Both the position numbers and the translations under genes were made by a program. A model generated the notes under the pieces. It saw only the letters and a program-made list of their open reading frames with translations, had not been told where the DNA came from and made no database searches. Of a DNA stretch of 64,000 bases, positions 32,972 through 44,442 are shown piece after piece. The stretch comes from Heracleum sosnowskyi. Its lineage: Eukaryota > Streptophyta > Magnoliopsida > Apiales > Apiaceae. The DNA is taken from the NCBI GenBank assembly GCA_030848705.1, contig JAUIZM010000016.1, positions 3,596,001 through 3,660,000 of the forward strand, written 5' to 3'. Every line of letters begins with the position of its first letter. The stretch's first letter is position 1.

Positions 32972-33063
32972 GGTAAAAGTTTCCCAGCCAGAAGCATCAG
33001 ATCTAAAAACCTAAGCAGGAAGTGTACCAGCTAAAAACCTAGAGCCATCCTAACTTAAATGAA
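32972..33063 (-). pseudogene. Captured upstream exon of the same glucanase-type gene
   Basis: On the minus strand the frame DGSRFLAGTLPA, a TAG, then VFRSDASGWETFT ends at a donor ACC|GTACGT (32971). SGWETF directly precedes RINET in the family, so exon order and the 284-bp intron (32688-32971) fit a genomic copy. The TAG shows decay. Confidence 0.6.
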
Positions 33064-33318
33064 GAAATTCTGCAGCATCAGCTGATTTAATAACAATCCA
33101 GTGAACCAATTTAATATTTAACTTTTAATACAGAAAGATACTACAACACTAGCTATTTCCCCAGGACCACGAAGAATACTGACAACTAAATAAAGTAGCT
33201 GAACATCAAGTAAGAAATAGAAAATAAAAATGAATTCATTCCAACCAACGAGAAGCGGGAAAATCATTTTGTGAAAATCCTTTATAAAAGTTGCTTAGAG
33301 AGAATTGGGCCTATTTAC

Positions 33319-33460
33319 CTAATCGACCAATAAAAGCCGTCTACATAAGTTGTGCAAATGGGTCGATAGCCTGTCCTAGAATTGCTGGCAAGGACAGCGC
33401 GATAAGTTCATGTGTTGGATTAGTAGCATTTTCTTTCAACTCAGCCTTAACTTTGTCAGA
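33319..33460 (-). pseudogene. Captured exon of a MATE (DETOXIFICATION) transporter
   Basis: The minus-strand frame has KENATNPTHELIALSLPAIL, then GQAIDPFAQLM, a TAG (33341-33343), TAFIGRLG, and a donor G|GTAAAT. PAI.GQAIDP..QLM.TA.IGRLG is the first transmembrane segment signature of plastid-type plant MATE transporters (DTX44/45-like). The stop replaces a Glu codon and the rest of the transporter is missing. It lies 250 bp from the glucanase-type exon but belongs to an unrelated gene. Confidence 0.7.
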
Positions 33461-33625
33461 AACTTTACCTCAAATCATGAAACTTTACCTCGAATCATGA
33501 AACTTTACCTCGAATCCACAAATCGAAGCCCTAAATCCCTAAATTGAACCCAACCTAAAGCCCCAAATTCAACCCGAACTAAAGCCCCAAATTGAACTTG
33601 AACTGAAGCCCTAATTTCCAATTGA
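33461..33625. repeat. Minisatellites beside the captured exons
   Basis: AAACTTTACCTCRAATCATG occurs three times (about 33460-33515). It is followed by three to four AAAGCCCCAAATTGAACCCG-type units to 33620. Confidence 0.7.
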
Positions 33626-33890
33626 AGATTCAAAATCACCGATAAATCAATTACAAAAGTGAAAAATCCCTAAATCAAATCAATCGAAGAAGGGTAAAAT
33701 CGAAGTTGTTTTTTGTATGTAATATGTATGTATGTACAGAGAGAGGATAGAGAGAGAGAAAGAGAGAAATACTGAGAAGAAAGTTCGAAGAATTGTGAAG
33801 TGTGGGAGAGAAAAAATTGGAAAGAGCGGTATTTTTGCCGCCCACACTATTTTTCATCTGTTTTCGTGTAGGGGTGCTATTATAATCATT
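33626..33890 (-). promoter_or_regulatory. CT-rich 5' leader-like region on the minus strand
   Basis: On the minus strand CTCTCTTTCTCTCTCTATCC-like pyrimidine patches are followed by TTAGGGATTTTTCAC and TCTTCAATTGG, a composition typical of plant 5' UTRs. It points toward the captured MATE and glucanase-type exons, so a transcript could start here. Inference only. Confidence 0.35.
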
Positions 33891-34021
33891 TCTCCCCTAA
33901 TTTTATTTTTTATAATTTTATTAATCGATTAAAACCTACCAACAATGGTAGGTTTTGATGTGCGCGGGAAATTCAACTTTTTCGTGAAATTTTTGGCGGA
34001 AATTGCCAAAAATTTTGGGTT

Positions 34022-34084
34022 GGTACGGAATCGAACCCCTGCCCTCTCCCAGAATAACCAACTGCCCAACCACTATGCCAACCA
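34022..34084 (-). pseudogene. tRNA-like sequence with A and B boxes, unit 1
   Basis: The minus strand reads GGTTGGCATAGTGGTTGGGC (A-box-like TGGCATAGTGG) and, about 45 bp on, GGTTCGATTCC (perfect B box). Flanking GGTTGG and CCAACC could form an acceptor stem. The T stem pairs poorly, so this is a relic or tRNA-derived head rather than a working tRNA. Confidence 0.5.
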
Positions 34085-34794
34085 TGCTTTTGTACTAAAT
34101 TAGCAGTAAATTATATGTATCATGCTCCGAATCAATTTTGTAAATTATAAGTTTGACAGATAGATTCATTATAAAAATGTAGGAGCTTAAATTAAACAAA
34201 TCTAAAATTTCACATACAACTAAGAAATCAACATATTTAATCATCCGTAAGGTTAGATCGTTGAAAAAAAAATTAAAAAAAATCGAAAAGTGTAACCCTA
34301 GACAACCCCTAAAATATGAGTATAAACTCTATCTCAATCTTCGAACACCGACACTCTTTCGTTTTCTAAACGACTTTAACTTTTTGTAATTCTTTTTTGT
34401 TTAAATTTTTTTCCTTACCTTCATCAAACTACAAAACGACGTTTCATCTAAAAAAAATTAATTTATCAATACGTCTTTATATTTTTAATTTTTTTTCGAT
34501 ATAATTAAGTTTTAGCGAATAACATAAAAACATAAGAATGTAAGTTTAAATCAACTAATTTTTATCCTCCACTACTAAAATGAGTAGATCTTTATGTCCG
34601 TAGAGTTTGATTAACAAAAAACATGTTAACCGATAACAAAAAAATAATAAAAACACATTCTCCCCTAATTTTGTTTTTTTTTTAATTATTTTATTAAGAC
34701 ATCAAAACCTACCAACAATGGTAGATTTTGATGTGCGAGGGAAATTCAAATTTTCGTGTCATTTTTGGCGTAAATTGCCAAAAAAATTGGGTTC

Positions 34795-34856
34795 TGCAGA
34801 ATCGAACCCCTCCACTCTCCGAGAATGACCAAGTGCTAAACTACTGCACCAACAAC
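34795..34856 (-). pseudogene. tRNA-like sequence, unit 2 (more decayed)
   Basis: Equivalent position in the second 770-bp unit: TTGGTGCAGTAGTTTAGC and GGTTCGATTCT on the minus strand. Both boxes are less canonical than in unit 1. Confidence 0.45.
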
Positions 34857-36187
34857 GCTTTTGCACTAAATCAATTGTAAATTTTCTATATCATACCCCA
34901 AATCTATTTTATACATTATAATTTTGATAGATAGATTCATTATAAATATATGGGACTTTAAATTAAAAAAATCTAAAATTTTACATACATCTAAGAAATC
35001 AATATATTTAATCATCCGTAAGGTTAGATCGTTGAGTTTATTTTTAAAAAAAATCGAAATGTGTAACCCTAGACAACCCCTAAAATATGAGTATAAAATC
35101 TAACTCAATCTTCGAACACCGACACTCTTTCGTTTTCTAAATGACTTTAACTTTTTGTAATTCTTTTTTGCCTAAATTTTTTTCCTTACCTTCATCAAAC
35201 TATAAAACGACGTTTCATCTAAAAAAATTAATTTATCAATACGTCTTTATATTTTTAAACTTTTTTTCCGATATAATTAGGTTTTAGCGAATAACATAAA
35301 AACATAAGAATGTATGTTTAAATCAACTAATTTTTATCCTCCACTACTAAAATGAGTAGATCTTTATGTCGATAGAGTTTGATTAACAAAAAACATGATA
35401 ATCGATAACAAAAAATATAATAAAAACACATTCTCCCCTAATTTGCATTCTGCAACCCTTTCGTACCAATTTTGGTAGGAAATGTACTTAATAATTGGAC
35501 CAATTACAAACAGCCCGACCGATGACATGGAAGCGGGGACCAGAAAAGTTAAAATTTTGCATTCGGGTCTTTTCCTACCAATATTGGTAGGAAAAATACC
35601 TGGAAAAATAATATTATTTATATTTTAAGAAATTGTTTATTAATCTAAAAATGTGAGGGACTGTGACGTGGAAGGTGGGGTCCTTTCATTATCAAAATGC
35701 AACTAAAACCTACCAAAATCGGTAGGTTTTGCTTTCCTACCAAAGTTGGTAGGAACAGGTTGCTGGTAGTTTTTGTTGACGAGGCTACTTACGTGGATGG
35801 TGGGGTATCATCACATTCATTTCCTACGAGTTTTGGTAGGTTTTGATTTCCCATCAAAACCTACCAAAATCTAGTAGGAAATGACCCTGACAAAATTTCG
35901 TTATTTTTTTCCCCAGAAATTGTTTATTAATTTAAAATACGTGAGGGATAATGATGTGGAATGTGGGGTCGTTGAAAAGTCAAATTGTGACCACAACCGA
36001 CCAAATCTGGTAGGAATTGATTTCCGACCAAAAATTGGTAGGAATTGATGCTTGCGTGTACAAAACTTGGGACCCACAGACACCATTTCCAACCAATTTC
36101 TTTGTTGGTTGGAAATGCTCAGTCATTTCCAACCAATTGTTTTTGGTATGTTTTAAATGGTAGGAAATGGCCGTTTTTCTTGTAGTG

Positions 36188-37725
36188 ATTATTAGATTAA
36201 TTTAATATATTTGACCCTATAATTGAATAGTTGTATATTAAATAATTTTGAGAACAAATTAATTGATACACAAATTGTACCAAATTATTGGCTTGAGAAA
36301 ACAAATGATGATAGAAAGAATATCAGTGTACTATATTATTGATAATAAAATGTATGCTTCTATTGTCATTGTAAATCAAATTATCTTTACTCTAATATAT
36401 AATAGAATTATTTTAAGTCTTGACTCATAATTTAGGCTTGATTGGTAAAACAATTATTAATATATAATCAAATTATTATCTTTACTGTAATATACATGTC
36501 CACATATAGGCAGGCTGAGCTGGAGGATGTTTTAAGCCTGCAAGCTAAATGAAGTTGTTCACCACATTTGAAATTTTGAAAAGGAAATTATTGCCAGGTT
36601 TTAAAAATTCGACTTTGAATGATACTTTCAAAATACATGTAGGTCACGTGGTCAACTTGCCAATTTCATACGAAACTTTAATGAAAGGGATGTAAGCGAA
36701 TACTAATACATGTATATGTGAGCATCATGGAAGTGGAGTCCGCTGCTGGTGAAGAATCTAGGTCAAAAGATGCCCTGTAATCTGGGCACATGAAAGAGCT
36801 TAAAGAATGTTTACTTGCTAAAATCCTGCTAATGAACCATGTTCAAAATAACAGAAACTGTAATAAGAACCTTACCATATTCTTGTATGAAAAACATGTG
36901 TGGACATCTAAAGGAAGGCTGTTTGAGATTTCTAAAATATTTTCTTTATGTTCTTATTCATTTTTTTGTTAGAGAAGCGAGCTCTGGTTTGTAGAGCTCA
37001 ACCAATGCGACCAATTATATATATTTTATGTACCCCAAGATTGAATTGCAAATAATTAACCATTACTTTGTGGATAAAACACCACAAGATGTAGGCCAAG
37101 TTTTGGTATCACTATAAGAAAATCGTCTAAATTCGATAAAAAAGATTCGGTTGAATATAGATAATTTATACTAAACTCCATGAACTTTGGTGGAAACCGA
37201 AATTATGAAATTTGACTTAATTTTGTCGAAATTATTAATTCGACGAAAAAAATATAAAATTTTTGGAAAAAAATTAAAATTTGGCGCCTAAAGTGCATTA
37301 AATTCGACCGAATTTGGTTGAATTTAATATGCTAAATTTGAAAAAATATTATTGAATTTAATATGATAAATTCAACCGAATATTATCGAATTTAACAAAC
37401 AACAATTTAAAAAAACATTATTTAAAATATGTTAACAACTGCAACACTTCTTAAACCGCTATAAATATGTTGTTCACCATAGCGTTTACTAATGAACCAT
37501 ATCATAGTACTCTTCTTTCTAAGAAGATTACAAAATATGTAACTAATGCATGAGCCCTTTCTCTAAACACAATCTAATGTTACAAGCTGAAAAAGAAGGC
37601 TAAAAGCCTAAATATGGAATGAAGTCATTTCAGACGAAGTTCAAGTGCAGCTTTCATATCATCACGGAAGAACAACTACATGGGACACGAATCAACATGT
37701 TTGATCGATACAACAGAAGTTGAAT
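36188..37725 (+). repeat. Coiled-coil gene 2, 3' region after the CACTA insertion
   Basis: Collinear with 3963-5505. It includes the exon-2-like segment at 36514-36552 (after ATAGGCAG), the short ATG frame at 36727-36780 (6 bp shorter than at 4495) and the CACTA-like end at 37110. Confidence 0.78.
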
Positions 37726-38962
37726 AAGGGCCGAAAAACATCTCGAAGACAAGGGGCTGGCATCCCAAAGGTCCACTTTCGACTACGGGATCATGAAGAC
37801 CCCATACCTTACTCTCAATTAATCCTCTAATATTGGAGACTAGGAGGTGGTGATCCGAAGGACCAATTTTGACAAGGGAGTCTTGAACGCCCCATACCTT
37901 AATCTCAATTGTGCCTAGTAGTATTGGCGACCAGGGGATGACGACCCAAAGCTTTAATTTCGATTAAGGGGTCTCAAAAACCTACCTGAAATATCGGGGT
38001 AACTTCAAGCCAAGATAATCTAGGGTTCATATGAGAAATGTAAGTAAATTGAATTTCATATAACTGCGCTCAATTGTATCTAGTTGGCAACTACCAAAGA
38101 AATCCTAAATGCAAGCATAAAAACTTCGAAGGCTCCGAAAGTGCCTTAAATAATATTTTTTTGGACATAAAAAGTGCGAGCAAAAGTTTTAGCATATTGC
38201 ATGAAGTTAGAGCCCGGAATGAGTTTCGATTCGAAATATTATAAGTCAAAATCGGAGCACGAGGAGAAAGTTATCCCGATTTTCGTTTAAGGTAAAATTT
38301 AACCTCGAATTGACGCCAATGATTGTGAAACAAAAACAATTATCTCAACTAGAAGCCACCCGGTAACGGGGGAACCGGATCGACTACCGGGGATGGTGAC
38401 TGGAAGCCCACCCAACAATCGGGGAACCCGACAACCGAGCTAGGGACGATGACTAGAAGCCTCGTCAACGACCAAGAAAACTGAGCAATCACAGTAGGAC
38501 CATCATGGCCTTTGGTGGAGAAAGAGGGACCCCCGCAATCGGGGGTGGTGATTGGGGGATTCTCTAGCAATAGTGACCTAATTTATCGGAGACCATAGAT
38601 TCCGTAGCAACCATCTTTGTGTGTTATACATTGTTTTTTTTTTGTGAAGATATGGTAACTTATATAATCTTCTAGTCACCTTTTATTTTGCTTTATTTAT
38701 TTCAATTTATTCTTCACTTTTCCTTTCTTTAGTCAACTTTTATTTTGCTATATTTATTCCTGTTTGTTCTTCACTTTTCCTTTTATTAGTCTGATTTTGT
38801 TTTGCTATATTATTTTTTGTTTCCTATTGGATTTTAGGCATGTCATCTTGATGTTCATGATGAATAACATCAGAAATTTTGTTGAAGATAGTCATTGTAT
38901 GTGATACGCTAAAAATTGAAGATTTAAGTATATAGACATCAAATATTAGTTGCTTTCACTAG
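37726..38962. other. Unclassified repeat block, unit 2 copy
   Basis: Copy of 5506-6740 with scattered substitutions. See there for content. It contains no supported gene. Confidence 0.4.
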
Positions 38963-39215
38963 TTATGTCCCAAAGGCCCTTACTAACCTGGACGAGGGGA
39001 CTTTTATTCAGATTTATCATGGTCCTAATAGCACGTACATATCTATTATTACAAGCATTTTGGATTCTATTTTTAAATATTATAACATATCGAGTTATCT
39101 TCAATGTAAAAATGTTGTATATGATAGTGATTTTGCTGATCATAGATTCGTAAAGTGCATATCTCAACCGAGCCTTCAACATTGGCCTAGCACACTTGTT
39201 TTCCACAATGATTCG
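38963..39215 (+). pseudogene. Unrecognised captured exon, open copy (84 codons)
   Basis: Acceptor GCTTTCACTAG, then Y-VPKALTNLDEGTFIQIYHGP, continuing through SIITSILDSIFKYYN, VVYDSDFADHRFVKC and LQHWPSTLVFHNDS to donor TCG|GTGAGT. The open frame, balanced composition and two splice sites make a real protein-coding exon likely. Nearby sequence shows no matching neighbour exons, so it is a fragment. I cannot name the protein family. Confidence 0.5.
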
Positions 39216-40376
39216 GTGAGTTGAATATCAGGTATATATTTTGTTAAATCATTTCAGTTATATAGTCTAGTGAACTTGCTGCGGTTATTCTTACCAGTAA
39301 AATGGTATCCATTTATGTTCATTATTAAAGAATGTGAATCTTATTGTGCTATGCTTGAGTATTGTGTATGCTGTTGTGGAAGTACCAATACATAGTTTGT
39401 CTAGCAGCTTAGAAGGATATCCTCTATGATGCAAAATATCACGACATTCCAATGTTATCAGATTGCCTTTTAGCACTTGCACTTCTAGGCACGAGATTAT
39501 AAAATCCTTAACCAAATGTTATATTAATAAGTTCATATCATACTTAACACTTAAGCCATTAACTTATCTAGTGTAATTGATTCTGAACTACAAATGATTT
39601 GTGAACGAGTGTTAATATTTGTGAAGATATATAGTTTGCTCTTCTCTCACTGAAGTTAGTACATGAATATAGTAGTCGAAAAATATAATGTTTTGTGATA
39701 TTCAGGGAGATTATCTTTTGTGATTTTAGAAAAAAGTAAATTATATCAAAAAAAATATATGTTACGTACATAATGACAACAAGAATAATGTATTCATGAA
39801 ATATTTATATATAAATGCATTACTTGTGTGATGTATTTTTATTTATGTTCATTATAAAATTGATAGTTCTAAAATGTGTCAAATTTAATAAGTATGTTAT
39901 AGATCCTAGTACATGCTTGACCTTTGTAAATGAAATGCATACCATGCAAGTATAGTATGTGCCACATGATAATATAATATTATACACTTTAGTGAAATGA
40001 AAGAAACATAAAGTTAAATTTCATAGTCCTTGTTTTCCATAATTTTGACATGGGTGTTTTCAATTGGGCTTCTTCATAAAAGGGGCTTAAATATAAGGAG
40101 GCGCTCCATGTCCTATTTTGAGAATGTGCCCAGTTGTACGAGAAGGGATTGAGAAATAATTTCTTGACAACAACATTGAAGTATGTTTATAATCACTATG
40201 ATTAGCAAAAGAAGGAAACCTTTCCATTAGGGCATTCCCCAAAATGTGAGAATGAGGTAGGTTTTTATTGATATGAAAACGAAGTCCTATATTTTCGAGA
40301 GACAGCTGGTAGTAGGAAATCTGTGAAGTCCCGAGATTGAAGATGGACCTTGGGCATATGTGACTAGGCCTCATCG
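39216..40376. other. AT-rich stretch without recognisable gene, unit 2 copy
   Basis: Copy of 7014-8214 with about 40 bp missing near 40016. No gene seen. Confidence 0.4.
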
Positions 40377-40632
40377 TTGGGTTTTCCTAAAGAGACTTGA
40401 AGACTAATTTGGGAAGGCGGTTCAAGTATTTTCCTAGTTGGTATCAGAATCGGAAACGTAGTCCATTTCGATTTCATGTTGCCCAAGAACTACATAGGGC
40501 TTGATCCACTATATAAAGAGGTACTTAGGCACATTTTTAGGGGTCAAATATTTTGAGAGAAGCACAAACCCATGAAATACTCGTCTTGATAGAATATATT
40601 TGATGTTATAATTTAACAGTTGTACTAAATAA
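40377..40632 (+). repeat. LTR-like remnant, unit 2 copy
   Basis: Copy of 8215-8470 with the TATATAAAGAGG and GAACTACATAGGGCTTG motifs. Confidence 0.4.
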
Positions 40633-41495
40633 TTTTACGAACAAATTTATTGATATAATGGATATAAGGGAATTCTAATACATTTATATGTGGGCATCTT
40701 ATAAGTGGAGTGCTGGTGAAGAATCTACATCAAGAGATCAAAAGTCGACCCTATAATCTGGGCACCTCAAAGAGCTTAAATAATGTTTAGATGAAGCTAT
40801 GATCATCACTCCAAGGAAAACTGAATTAGACGACACTTCTCCATCGTTGTCTGAAAGAGAAATTTAACGTTATCTATCGGGGCGCTGTCTGATGTTTCGT
40901 CATACAACGATTATCATCCATTGTGCAAATTGAGCTTCACAATGGTTTCACTGACAATTAATTGTCTCAAACTTTGTCCCACAATGGAAACTGGGCTTTG
41001 ATAAATTATTCAAATAACGGTTTACAAACCTTTGTTGGATTGTAATACAAATAAGGGTTATCATCTGTTGTGCAAATTCAGCTTCACAACGGTTTCCGGA
41101 ACAATTATCCCAACCCATGTCACATAATGGGGAGTGGCCTTTGTTAAAATATTTAGATAACTGTTAAAGAACCTTTGTTGGACTAGAATATAAACAAGGG
41201 TTACAAACAGTTATGTGAACGGTTCCTTCTTTCTGTTTGTTTATTTGCACAATAGTTTATTTATATGATAACATTGTATGAGGAGTTTTGGACAACTGTT
41301 TACGAATGAATGGGCATTGTACCTAGCTATGTTTATAACTAGCATTATTTTATTACTTTTGACATTTGGGTTTATTTTTAAAATCTCATTGTTGTTCAGT
41401 ACTTAACACAACAGTTTTGGAGATCCGAGGGCGTTGCCAAACTTCGTAGACACAATGGTGTTTATTATTTGTTTATTGTTCAAATAATACATATA
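40633..41495. repeat. Diverged coiled-coil fragment and 147-bp tandem units, unit 2 copy
   Basis: Copy of 8471-9324. Tandem units start at 40911 and about 41058. Near 41345 the sequence TTTTATTACTTTTGACATTTGG replaces the CAATGG motif seen in unit 1. Confidence 0.45.
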
Positions 41496-42890
41496 CATAT
41501 TCCGTGATATATGCATCATTTAACTAATTAATAACATTATCTAAAAGCTATAACCCTTTATCGATACTGTTATACCCGAATATTGACTAAAGAAATAATG
41601 GGGTTAACAACCCTTATGTCCGGATATTTTGGGGATTGATACCCATTTTAGGCACATAATCACTATCAAGAATGAAGATTTATCGAAGACTTATTTTGGA
41701 AGAACTACTCTTTTAGTTTTCGCGTCAACCGTTGTCGTGCCAACTCTATTTTACTACTGAAGGCGTCTAAGGCTTTTACCTAGTCAAAAGATACACTTCC
41801 CAGCTAGGCTGGTTCCCCAACTAGGTTGACACTCTAACATCAACTATTGAATATTCGAAGGCCTCCAAGGGTTTGCTTGGTCGAAGGCCTTCAGGGGTTT
41901 TTCCTAATTTGAAGGACCTTCTTGACGCGCCAACTAGGCGTGTTATTTGACTTGAAGACCTATTTGGTGTGCCAAAGCCATTAGGAATATTATTCAACTT
42001 GAAGACATATTTGACCCCCCAACAACGTTGGAGCAGCTACTATCGAAGAACTTGGTTGTGCATATCTGGTGAGTTAGCCTCATCAGGAAAACATCAATCT
42101 ATATGTTGAAGGCCCGATTCTACATTCCAATAAGTTATCCTTATTGGGGGATCATGGGTAATTAAGCTTTTTGATACGCACTTGGGGTCTAGTCATGTAT
42201 TCTAGCAAGTTATCATTGTTGGGGGATTATGATACGCCATGCGGGACTTTAACTTTGAAGAAGTTGTCATGTAGTCTAGTGGGTTATCCTCATGGGGGGT
42301 AAGGATCCGCTTATGCATTTGGGGTAAGTCATGACTTTTCTATGCAACTAATGACTGATGGAATAGTTGATAGCAGTTGATGGTAGCTCCAATGGTTAGG
42401 CCTAATGTTGCATACGTTAAGTCACAGTCGTAATTGAGCCTTGGGGTCATTGGCTAGGCTTCATCGCATGGACTCTTCTTAGTGGGTTTTGCACTCGTCA
42501 TGAGATGGTAATTGGTACCACCGACGTAACTTTGTGGGCTTGGGCTTCGCAGATGCAACCCTAGTCCATAAGGTTTTTTGTTCATCAAGAACTACGTGGG
42601 CTTGATTCCCCTGTAAATAGGGATACATTGGCATATTGTGAGGGGTTGGAAGAGAAGTTCTTATCGAGCCACCATCATAAAACCCTTGCAATCTCAGCCC
42701 CCAATTCATCACAACCTCCACACTCCAGTGACTTTTTCGACCACAAACCAACGTGATAGAACTTGATCTAAATCCCCTAAACCCCTATTTTATTATCACA
42801 AATTCCACTGTTAAACAGATACCTAAAATCATTAATCTAAATCCCCTAAACCCCTATTTATTACACTAACTCGTTTTGTAGCGACCAACA
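41496..42890 (+). repeat. Degenerate LTR-like repeat, unit 2 copy
   Basis: Nearly full copy of 9325-10720 including the U5-like GAACTACGTGGGCTTGATTCC (42591). Confidence 0.5.
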
Positions 42891-43486
42891 AGAATTTTTT
42901 GATTTTCTCACTTTAATATTATATGTTTTCTCGGTGCTCTCATAATTTTTTTTGTATATTTTCAAATTAAATAGATACTTATATATCAATTTTTTTTTTG
43001 AAAGTATGCAATGAATAAAAAGTCAACATTCTTTTACCATATGAATATTTAAAAAAAAAACTAAATTTGTACATATGATGAATGTTATCCTTCTATTTAC
43101 AAATACTTTTTCATGATGTGAACACACATTTAAATATTTAATAAAAAAATTCCAAAAATTCTGAAAATAATAAATTAAACTGAATTCAGTCACATTTATT
43201 AAATTAAACTAAATTCGGTCTAAATAGTTTAGAATAGTTTCACACATTTTGGGCTTCAAATTTCACACATTTTACTAATTTAAAAAAAATATAAGAGGCA
43301 CAATTCCCCAACCTTACTTTTAAATTCGACCCCATTGGGTAATAATAAAGCCCAAAAGGTACTTACATAGGCCCAGGGTTATGATTGGCATTTCCTATAC
43401 AAACCCTTGTTTAATGAGCTATATATAAAAGGCGGTACCTACAAGTGAACCTAAAACACTTGGTGACGGTACTGAGCATTTAGAGA
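42891..43486 (+). promoter_or_regulatory. Upstream region and promoter of coiled-coil gene copy 3
   Basis: AT-rich DNA, then AAGCCCAAAAGG, TAGGCCCAGGG and TATATATAAAAGG (about 43420-43432), as in copy 1. The ATG follows 55 bp later. Confidence 0.6.
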
Positions 43487-43732
43487 ATGGCGGCCGCTGG
43501 TAAAGACTCTATTTTAAAAGATCAGAAGTCGGCAATGAAGAAGGAACAGCTGGAGGACACAATTGAGGAGAAACTTGAGGAGGAACTTTCCAGGATAGAT
43601 GAGCAGGTACGCCTCTTGCGTGAGAAGATGGACGCTATTGCATCTCTGAAAAATTCCAAAAGAGAAATCAAACAGAAAATCAGCAATTTGAAGAGGGAGT
43701 TTGAAGAAACTGCTGCTTCCTTAAGACTTTGA
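43487..43732 (+). CDS. Short coiled-coil protein, copy 3 (81 aa)
   Basis: It starts at GAGAATGGCGGCCGCTGG and encodes MAAAGKDSILKDQKSAMKKE, then the acidic and heptad-like part and SLRL at the end. It is identical in length to copy 1 and differs mainly by G for V at residue 5. It has an intact promoter, no stop or frameshift, and an exon-2-like segment downstream at 44443. It is the best candidate for an expressed member. It has no recognised family, and a coiled-coil role (oligomerisation or protein contact) is inferred from sequence only. Confidence 0.6.
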   Translation: MAAAGKDSILKDQKSAMKKEQLEDTIEEKLEEELSRIDEQVRLLREKMDAIASLKNSKREIKQKISNLKREFEETAASLRL

Positions 43733-44442
43733 TTGTCTATGGGATTTGTTGTAATTCCAATTTTCATTTCTGGGAAATAACATAAGTTTTGTTTAGTGAT
43801 TCTGCCATAATTTAAGTGTTTTTATTTCATGAGCAGCATTAAAACCTCATATAGAAGAAATATTGAAGCAAAAAATTAATTAATTAATTAAATGTTTGCA
43901 TCAATTGGAGAGAAAGCAAAGTTGCAGTAAATTTCTTTTCTTCTTCTTTCCCTTTTTTTCCTTTTTTCGATAACAACCAAACCTTGATGTTGAATTAATG
44001 GAACTTTGGCTAGGTAAAGATTTATGTCAAGACTTGCTCAAAATTTATGATTCAAAGATAGTACTTGTTATATGTAAAATTAATAGAAATTGAATGGTGC
44101 TTTTTGAGTTTAATTTGTTTTGAAATTTAAATTAATAATGTAAATATTATTAGATTAATTTAATATATTTCAGCCTATAATTGAATAGTTGTATATTAAA
44201 TAATTTTGAGAACAAATTAATTGATACACAGATTGTACCAAATTATTGGCAAATTATTGGCTTGAGAAAACAAATAAAATGTATGCTTCTATTGTCATTG
44301 TAAATCAAATTATCTTTACTGTAATAAATAATAGAATTATTTTAAGTCTTGACCCATAATTTAGGCTTGATTGGTAAAACAATTATTAATATATAATCAA
44401 ATTATTATCTTTACTCTAATATACTTGTCCACATATTGGCAG

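Larger units (their letters stand above)
33891..35431. repeat. Tandem 770-bp duplication inside the CACTA element
   Basis: The units are 33891-34658 and 34659-35431. Each starts TCTCCCCTAATTT, contains AACCTACCAACAATGGTAG, a tRNA-like segment, GTAAGGTTAGATCGTTGA, and CGACACTCTTTCGTTTTCTAAA. A third TCTCCCCTAATTT at 35432 begins the 3' subterminal region. Unit-to-unit identity is about 90 percent. Confidence 0.88.
30572..36187. mobile_element. CACTA element (5.6 kb) with captured gene fragments
   Basis: The termini are CACTACAAGAAAAACGGCC and GGCCGTTTTTCTTGTAGTG (perfect inverted repeats), flanked by ATT at 30569-30571 and 36188-36190. Subterminal GGTAGGAAATG/CATTTCCTACC motifs fill 30572-31075 and 35450-36187. 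The interior reads mainly on the minus strand: CT-rich leader-like sequence near 33660-33850, MATE exon, glucanase-type exons, an acidic last exon. No full TNP2-type transposase is visible, so it is probably non-autonomous. Confidence 0.94.

Noticed and set aside
35901..36092. 63-codon minus frame at the CACTA right end
   Set aside because: It is made of subterminal repeat motifs; coding reading is coincidental.
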